Source: Melieria omissa (taxonomy: Eukaryota > Arthropoda > Insecta > Diptera > Ulidiidae). From it: 64,000 nt of DNA. Below the pieces are notes generated by a model, which ran no database searches, was not told the DNA's origin, and was given only the letters and a program-made list of their open reading frames with translations. The translations under genes were made by a program, and so were the position numbers. Below, in pieces: positions 58,200 through 64,000 of the stretch. The stretch is taken from contig OZ020267.1 of the NCBI GenBank assembly GCA_963971225.1, positions 52,407,590 to 52,471,589 of the forward strand, written 5' to 3'. Every line of letters begins with the position of its first letter. Position 1 is the first letter of the stretch.

Positions 58200-58680
58200 A
58201 AATGGATATGAGCAAACCCGAAAAAGTGAACCCTTGAGGGTCCAATTTCTGAAGCACTCAGGCTAGATAGCGCATTGTGCTTAAGATTCGTGGGGAAACG
58301 AGTGATAAAGGACAGTGAGGTTGGGTTATAGAGAGAAATAGAGAAAGTTGTAAGGAAAGAATTTTAGATGAATCTCAGGAGATCGTGCAGAGTAAAAGAA
58401 TGGACCTATGCCATCCTCATATCCTCAGAACCCAAAATGCGCAATCTCGTTCTGGCGAAGGCGGGACGTCCACAGAGAAAGTGCTTTGTGCTGTCTATCT
58501 CCTTCAGACAAGATGTGCAAGATAGATCCTCGATGATGCCCATTGTGGGCATATGTTGACCCTATAAATTCTGTCCTGTAATTAGTCCGATGATCCAATG
58601 AAGATCTTTTCTTCATAACTTCAGAAAGAATACCCCTGCTTTCCTGCTCGGGCGCCGATCCGGTTACTTCTTACTTACAT
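58200..58680 (-). mobile_element. Second copy of the 21-kb LINE family, 3' end, reverse strand
   Basis: It aligns with 20950-21460: the 3' UTR ('GAAGCACTCAGGCTAGATAG' against 'CAAGCACTCAGGCTCTATGG') and the coding end ('CGATGATGCCCAT', 'AATCTCAGGAGATC') both match. On minus the knuckle is degraded. It ends inside the coding region, so only the 3' end was copied. Confidence 0.8.
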
Positions 58681-58780
58681 TATTTAATGCTCTTGCTAGA
58701 ATGTTTGCAACCGAGAAGTTACGCCTAAAAGTCTTACTTGCTATGGCAGTAGGATAATCTCAGGAACGGAGAATATATCT

Positions 58781-59110
58781 CTTCTTCTTCTTTTTGACTG
58801 GCACGACAGCCCGATTACGAGACTAAGGTCTCTAGCTACCCGCAACCATCCGTGTTGTGCGTACGAATTTTTACAAGGTTGGAAGGGACCTACAGTTGTA
58901 TTCCGATTCCGAACGGCGAGTTGGGAGCTTTTTCATACGCAACTTTACTCTCAGAAGTTTGCCATTTCCTGCTGAGAGGACAGTCGCCGAAAGAAACGTT
59001 TTTGTTTTTTCTTTTTTTTCGGTGCTAGCGCAACGGAGTCTTGAACCTGGGTTCGAGCGTCGCATTTGACTTGCGGCCCAACGCACTAGTCAGCTGAGCT
59101 ACGGCAGCGG
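58781..59110 (-). mobile_element. tRNA-derived SINE (family A), second copy
   Basis: Read on minus it starts GCCGTAGCTCAGCTGACTAG (A box) and has a B-box-like AGGTTCAAGACTCC near 59040, then the body with 'GGAAATGGCAAACTTCTGAG' and 'ACAACTGTAGGTCCCTTCCAACC'-like segments, ending with an AAGAAGAAG tail at 58781-58790. It is collinear with 33927-34238. No clear target duplication was found. Confidence 0.88.
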
Positions 59111-60415
59111 TTATTTATTATTAGAAAATCAAATAAATTTTCGTTTTTTAAAGAAAAAATCCTTAACTTAACAAATTTAATTTTTTCCAAAACCCCGAGA
59201 AATAAAAACGGTGAAACTAAAACAGAGAAAGAAAAAAGTAACAGAAACATTTAAAAATTAAAAAGAATAATACAAAATAAAAAAATGAAATAATACATTT
59301 CGATAAAAATGTATTTCGAAATTTTGAGAAATGTTTGCCATAACCGGAGCACGAAGAATTGTCTAAAATCACCAAATCTCCGGGTGGAATATTTTATCTA
59401 GGAGACCTACCTGACAGAATACCAGTTATTTTTGCTAAAACAAGATACTAAAATGCTGTACGGGCCTTAAGATGAAAAACTTCAGAACGCAAAAATATTT
59501 TTCTCTTGGTTTCTTCTGAGTTTCTTCCTTATTGAATAAAGTCCAAATTTAGTCAAAAAAGTCGAAATTCTAGCATCCCCGTTTATAAGTTCAATTGAAT
59601 TCTGTATAATAATAAACAAATTTATTCTAATTTATTCAACACTGCCCACGCGCAACACTTCTGCAGCGCGAAAATTTCATTCCAAACATATCGAATTTTC
59701 CATGCTTTGCGCGAAAGTTTCGTTTGAAATATGATTTTACATGCGCCGAATCGTATTTGTCCGTCGCTTCTCAAGGTGACGCGAAATTACAACGCAACAC
59801 GACGCAGGCGGTCGTGTTTCCGGCCGTAAGAGCAGCGTTGTTGAAATGAGATTAAAAAGTTTCCGGCTTTTACGGCGGCTGTTCCCTGTTGTCCTTCCGC
59901 GCGCGAATTGCTCTCCAGTTGCGCGTCGTAAATTTCCTGCATGAATATTTGAGCGCAATAAAAGCTCTGATGGCACTGAATTTGTCACATTTGTTGTCGT
60001 CATTTTGTTTTTACACAATTTCGTATTTTGTAAGATGAGAATTTTTGATGGTTGGCCGGCCAGAGCAGCGTGAATTGTTTGCTATGGTCTAAGCGACAAA
60101 GTTTTTGAGGGCGCAAATCGAATTTGCTGCCTGCGATGGGTTGATAAATATTTTACGAAACCAAAGATAGAATATGAATGAAAATGACTAATTGAGAACT
60201 GACGCAATATTCGAGGTGGTAATAAGAAATTCAATCAATAAGCAAGATTTCACATAATTTCCGAAGCAGAACAGAAAATGATAACTTTATAGTAATTATA
60301 GCTGAGATATTTAATAAACTGGAAAGATTGCACTTCAACTACGTTGTTGGAATTCACATTTTAATTATGTAAGAAAGAATTGTAATGGCCACAAGTGAAC
60401 ATTCGAGAAGAACAG
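59111..60415. other. Noncoding DNA
   Basis: No gene recognised. The part 59640-60060 has higher GC and no repeats shared with the rest of the window. Confidence 0.45.
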
Positions 60416-60419
60416 AGAT

Positions 60420-61990
60420 GTTAAGTGGAGGAATGCTTTGAAGGAGATCTTTTGTTGTGCGATGCTTAAGTAGAATTAAATTGAGATTGAGTAGTTAATT
60501 AAAATAATAAATTAATAATTGTTTTAATTAATTAAAAACTGATTCTGACAATGAAATGGACACAAAGTTTTCAATTGATTCCATTCAACGAATGCCTTGA
60601 AGGAGATCTTTTGTCAATGCGTTTTGAATCAAAGATTCTTGTGCGCTACTTAAGTTAAATTAAATTGAGACTGATTAGTTAATTAAAAAATAAATTGATT
60701 ATTTTTTAAATAAAAAAATGTAATTGATTATGAGTAAATGAGTTTTGAATTCAAGATTCTTAAGTTGAATCAAATTGAGATTGATTAGTTAATTAAAAAA
60801 ATTGATTCCTTTTTTAATTAATAAAATAAATTGATTATTTTTGTTTTATTAAAAAAAACTATTTGTTTAATTCATTATCAGAACTATTTTTAAATAATGA
60901 AAAAAATAAGCTGATCATTTTTTAATTAATTTTTTAATTAAAAAATAATCAATTTATTTTTAATTAATTCAAAATAGTTCTGGCCATGAATAAAACAAAT
61001 AGCTGTTTTAATTGAAAAAAATCAATTTATTTTTTTAATTAAACATTGATTTTTTTCAATTAAAAAAACGAGTTGTTTAATTTATTATTTAACAATTATA
61101 AATAAATTGATTATTTTTTTAATTAAAAACAGAAATTGATTTTTTTCAATTAAAAACTGTTTGTAAATTGATTATTTTTAACTAACTAATCAATATCAAT
61201 TTAATTAATTAATAATTACTTTTTTAATTAAAAAATAAACAGTTAATTAAAAATAGTTCTGATCAAGAATTAAACAAATTGTTTTTTAGATAAAAAAATT
61301 AATTAATTGTTTTAATTAAAAAACAAACTGATTATTTTTTAATTAATTAATTAATTAATTTTTTAATTAATTAATTAAAAAAATATTCAGTTTATTAATT
61401 TTTATTAGTTAATTAAAAAAATAATCAGTTTATTATTTTTATTAAATAATCAATCTCAATTTAATAAATAAGTTATTATCTTTTTAGTAAAAAAATAATC
61501 AGTTTATTTTTTAATTAATTAAAAATAGTTCTGATAATGAATTAAATAAATAGTTTTTTAACTAAAAAAAAAATAATTAATTTTTTTAATTAAAAAAATA
61601 AACTGATTAATTAATAATTAATAATAATTAATTAATTATTCCAAAAGTAATCAGTGTATTTTTTAATTAATTAATTAATAATTAATTAATTAATTAAAAA
61701 AATAATCAGTTTATTTGTTTTAATTAACTAATCAATCTCAATTTAAATAATTAATAATTAATTTTAAAATTAAAAAAATAATCACTTTATTTTTTTGTTA
61801 ACTAATCCATATCAATTTAAATAATTTATAATTAATTTTTTATATATAGAATAATCAATTTATTTTTGTATTTAATAGTTCTGATAATGAATTAAACAAA
61901 TAATTTTTTTTAAATTAAAAATATAATCAATTTATTTTTTTAATTAATTGAAATTAGTACTGCTAATTCATTAGCCAATTAATTCTCAAT
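60420..61990. repeat. AT-rich repeat array of TTAATTAA and AATCAATTTATTTTT motifs
   Basis: The left part (60430-60790) has two to three ~165-bp units containing 'TTGAAGGAGATCTTTTGT' and 'GATTAGTTAATTAAAAA'. The rest is a patchwork of TTAATTAA, AATCAGTTTATTTTT and 'AATAGTTCTGATAATGAATT' motifs; the last occurs near 60967, 61246, 61525 and 61865, and inverted near 60865. No ORF of meaning. No terminal inverted repeats were identified, unlike the similar-looking hAT MITE at 38468. Confidence 0.85.
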
Positions 61991-64000
61991 TGATTTCATT
62001 CGTTTCAGAGCAAGTTTTGTTCATACGAAGAAAAAAGGAAAATGTTTTCTTTAAAGTCCAGATTCCTACAACTTCAACAAGGATTTCATAAACCCGAATG
62101 TGATTACAACTTCGGTTTAGTCATGTTCTGCTCTATTAGTATATGCAGAATGCACCGATATCAAATAAGAATATAACAAAACGTTGTCTTTTAGAGGTTT
62201 TCAAACCAATGGACACATTATTGGTTAGCAAACCGAAACTAGTTTATATTGTCGAATATTCAAAGTGTTCAGCACCTTATTTCTACATAAAATTTAAAAA
62301 CTATAAGAAAACCTGGTGGTTCCGAATTAAACAAAGTGACAGTTTCAATTAAATTCTCTTCGATATATTTTACTGGGCTTTTGTTATGTTATTTTTATAG
62401 GTTGGTAGGTTCAAGTGGTTGATCCAAAAACAGATCTCACTTGGGCCGATAAGACTCATTGTTGTACGAAAGAATTTTGTCAATTTTTTTCTTTCAGTAC
62501 CAACTGTTGCAAGTAGAAGAGAAGTACCATAAAGCACCTTCTCTGCCCCTATACACCGAGTTTTGGCGTCGAGTTTAACGAACCTGAAGAAGGTGTCACT
62601 ACTTTATATCATCGACTTGCTAAAGATCCTCCATAGTCCACCGATCATCGTAGAACAATGAAATCTCTAACCTTAGACTTCGTCGCCGTTTTCCTTCAGT
62701 TATGTCATGTCGCCAAGGTCAGAGGACCAAGGACCGCCAAGGCCAGAGCTATGGTAATAGAAGACATCATCACCTTGAGGTCCCTATTATGGTTGACGTG
62801 GACATTCTGTGAATCATCCACATTAACAGCATCGCGTCTTTCATAAGAAAGTCTTACTTCCCTTTGGCTTTGTGCTGAGAAATTGATAGGTGTGGTGTAA
62901 TTTGCTTTATTTTTTCTTTTAGTGAGCACACAACGGGCAAAGATCAGCACATGTAAGCTTCCTAAGTCGCCACTCTAACCTAACCTGGCAACTCGCTCAC
63001 TTATGTTTCTATGCATTAACCACAGAGCTCCTGCGGATATTAAAAAAAATGATTGGCCGAGTCTGGTGTTTTCAGCGATCTTAACGCACTTCAGTCCCAT
63101 AAATATCTCCTGTATAGAAAGATGACGTTAGAAGACGACAGGCCACAACATTAACACCAATCAATGCCCTGATTTCCTTTCACTTCCCTAATTGCTGCCA
63201 ATGTTTCCATATTTTATTTTTTTCTTACCCATTGTACATAAAATTCCCCACAGTTTTGCACCCAACGAGCACAAATTCTTTGCACTCAGTGTAAATAGTC
63301 GAAAAATATCCTGCAAACAAGGCGTTTTGCGCGTGCGGCGCTCTTCATCGGTTCAAGTGTTAATTAAATGGAATATTTACGCCGAATGCATTCCGCAAAA
63401 ACTAATGCTCGCTGTTTCGCGCCCAATTTCGTGATTGCCTTCAAGCGCGCGATGGCTCCTTCCGGCACCCGCCACTCGGTGGCCTCCAATTAAAACGCGC
63501 CGAACGCGAACGCGGCGCTTAACATTTCAGTGCGCAGCCTGACCGACCGACCAGATATTTTTGTGTTATTTTTGGCGCGCAAATATTTAAAGTGCGACGC
63601 GGAGTGTGCGCGCAGCGGAATGTCGGCGCGAACATTTTGCCGTTTGACATTTTAATCAAGTAGAGAAATTTCGTCGTCGCGGGCCAAGTTGAAGAAATTC
63701 ACTGACGAATGCAGATGCGTCGAGTGGTTGCCGACTTGAGGCCGTTTAGGGCGTTGCTGCTGAGTTCGTTGAGTATTGAAATTGGCAGCGAATCGTTGTG
63801 CCAATGAAAAGATAAAATTTCAATGCGCACAATTGGCCAAATGACAGCAGCAGCAGAAGAACGCAACGAGCACCAAATATTGAAATAAAATGTGTCCGTT
63901 TTTAACCCGAAATGCCCAGCAACAAGTTAGTAGCTTTTGTCGTTGTTCTACGAAAAGTTGAAGGTTGTTTGCACAGCGTCAAGTGGCGCTTGTTGCGAGA
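61991..64000. other. Noncoding DNA, rising in GC at the right end
   Basis: No coding exon can be supported. A CTAACCTAACC motif at 62975-62987 could be the tail of an unrecognised LINE remnant. From about 63420 the sequence becomes GC-richer, with TTTCAGTGCGC near 63525 that weakly resembles a fly initiator, but there is no ORF or other promoter element to support a transcription start. Confidence 0.35.

Noticed and set aside
60420..61990. MITE with terminal inverted repeats
   Set aside because: No matching inverted termini or target duplication could be found at the edges.
63515..63560. Core-promoter-like initiator at the GC-rich right end
   Set aside because: The match to the initiator consensus is weak, no downstream promoter element or ORF is seen, and the sequence ends soon after.

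Overview
The window looks like intergenic or intronic DNA from an insect, most likely a higher fly (tephritid-like). That placement is inference. It rests on the AT-rich composition, the abundance of short CAA/GTT and CA/GT runs, and the mix of I-group LINEs with an RNase H domain, hAT, Tc1/mariner-like and TTAA-type miniature elements, gypsy-type LTRs and tRNA-derived SINEs. I found no convincing exon of a host protein gene, no rRNA and no intact tRNA gene. Nearly every interpretable feature is a mobile element, a relic of one, or a tandem repeat.

Layout. 0.4-1 kb: decayed LINE 3' end. 1-5 kb: single-copy DNA with two adjacent perfect hairpins. 4.9-6 kb: a duplicated repeat block. 7.35-7.98 kb: a long pentanucleotide array that changes from TTTTA to TTTGA and back. 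8-10.8 kb: single-copy, higher-GC DNA. 10.84-15.7 kb: an AT-rich array of ~130-146 bp units. A 5'-truncated I-group LINE (10993-14201) with one long open reading frame sits inside it, flanked by a 10-bp target duplication, and a 213-bp TA-flanked MITE lies further along. 18.4-19.5 kb: ~170-bp tandem repeats. 20.9-22.5 kb: reverse-strand LINE relic whose RNase H region is triplicated. 25.8-26.8 kb: another LINE relic, then a left-truncated TIR element. 28.5 kb: a second pentanucleotide array, opposite orientation. 32.2-33.8 kb: a decayed intronless coding stretch of unknown origin, split by a 732-bp TTAA-flanked MITE. 33.9-34.5 kb: two tRNA-derived SINEs of different families, tail to tail, that share a central block. 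Solo LTRs of one gypsy-like family lie at 35.0, 42.9 and 52.4 kb, all on the minus strand. 38.5-39.5 kb: a 990-bp hAT-type MITE with a perfect 8-bp target duplication. 51.5 kb: the full-length copy of the 26-kb TIR element. 53.1 and 57.1 kb: two copies of an RTE-like LINE tail. 54.4 and 57.8 kb: two copies of a ~155-bp hAT MITE, each with an 8-bp duplication. 58.2-59.1 kb: a second copy of the 21-kb LINE family, then a second copy of the first SINE. 60.4-62 kb: an AT-rich repeat array. 62-64 kb: mostly single-copy DNA, with higher GC near the right end.

How the parts relate. Each solo LTR is recombination debris with no internal region. The MITEs lack transposase and would have needed enzymes encoded elsewhere. 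The SINEs would have needed LINE machinery encoded elsewhere. The only protein-coding unit open over a long distance is the LINE ORF at 10994-14122. It has lost most of its endonuclease domain and presumably its promoter, so it is probably immobile, although its RT and RNase H catalytic motifs are intact.
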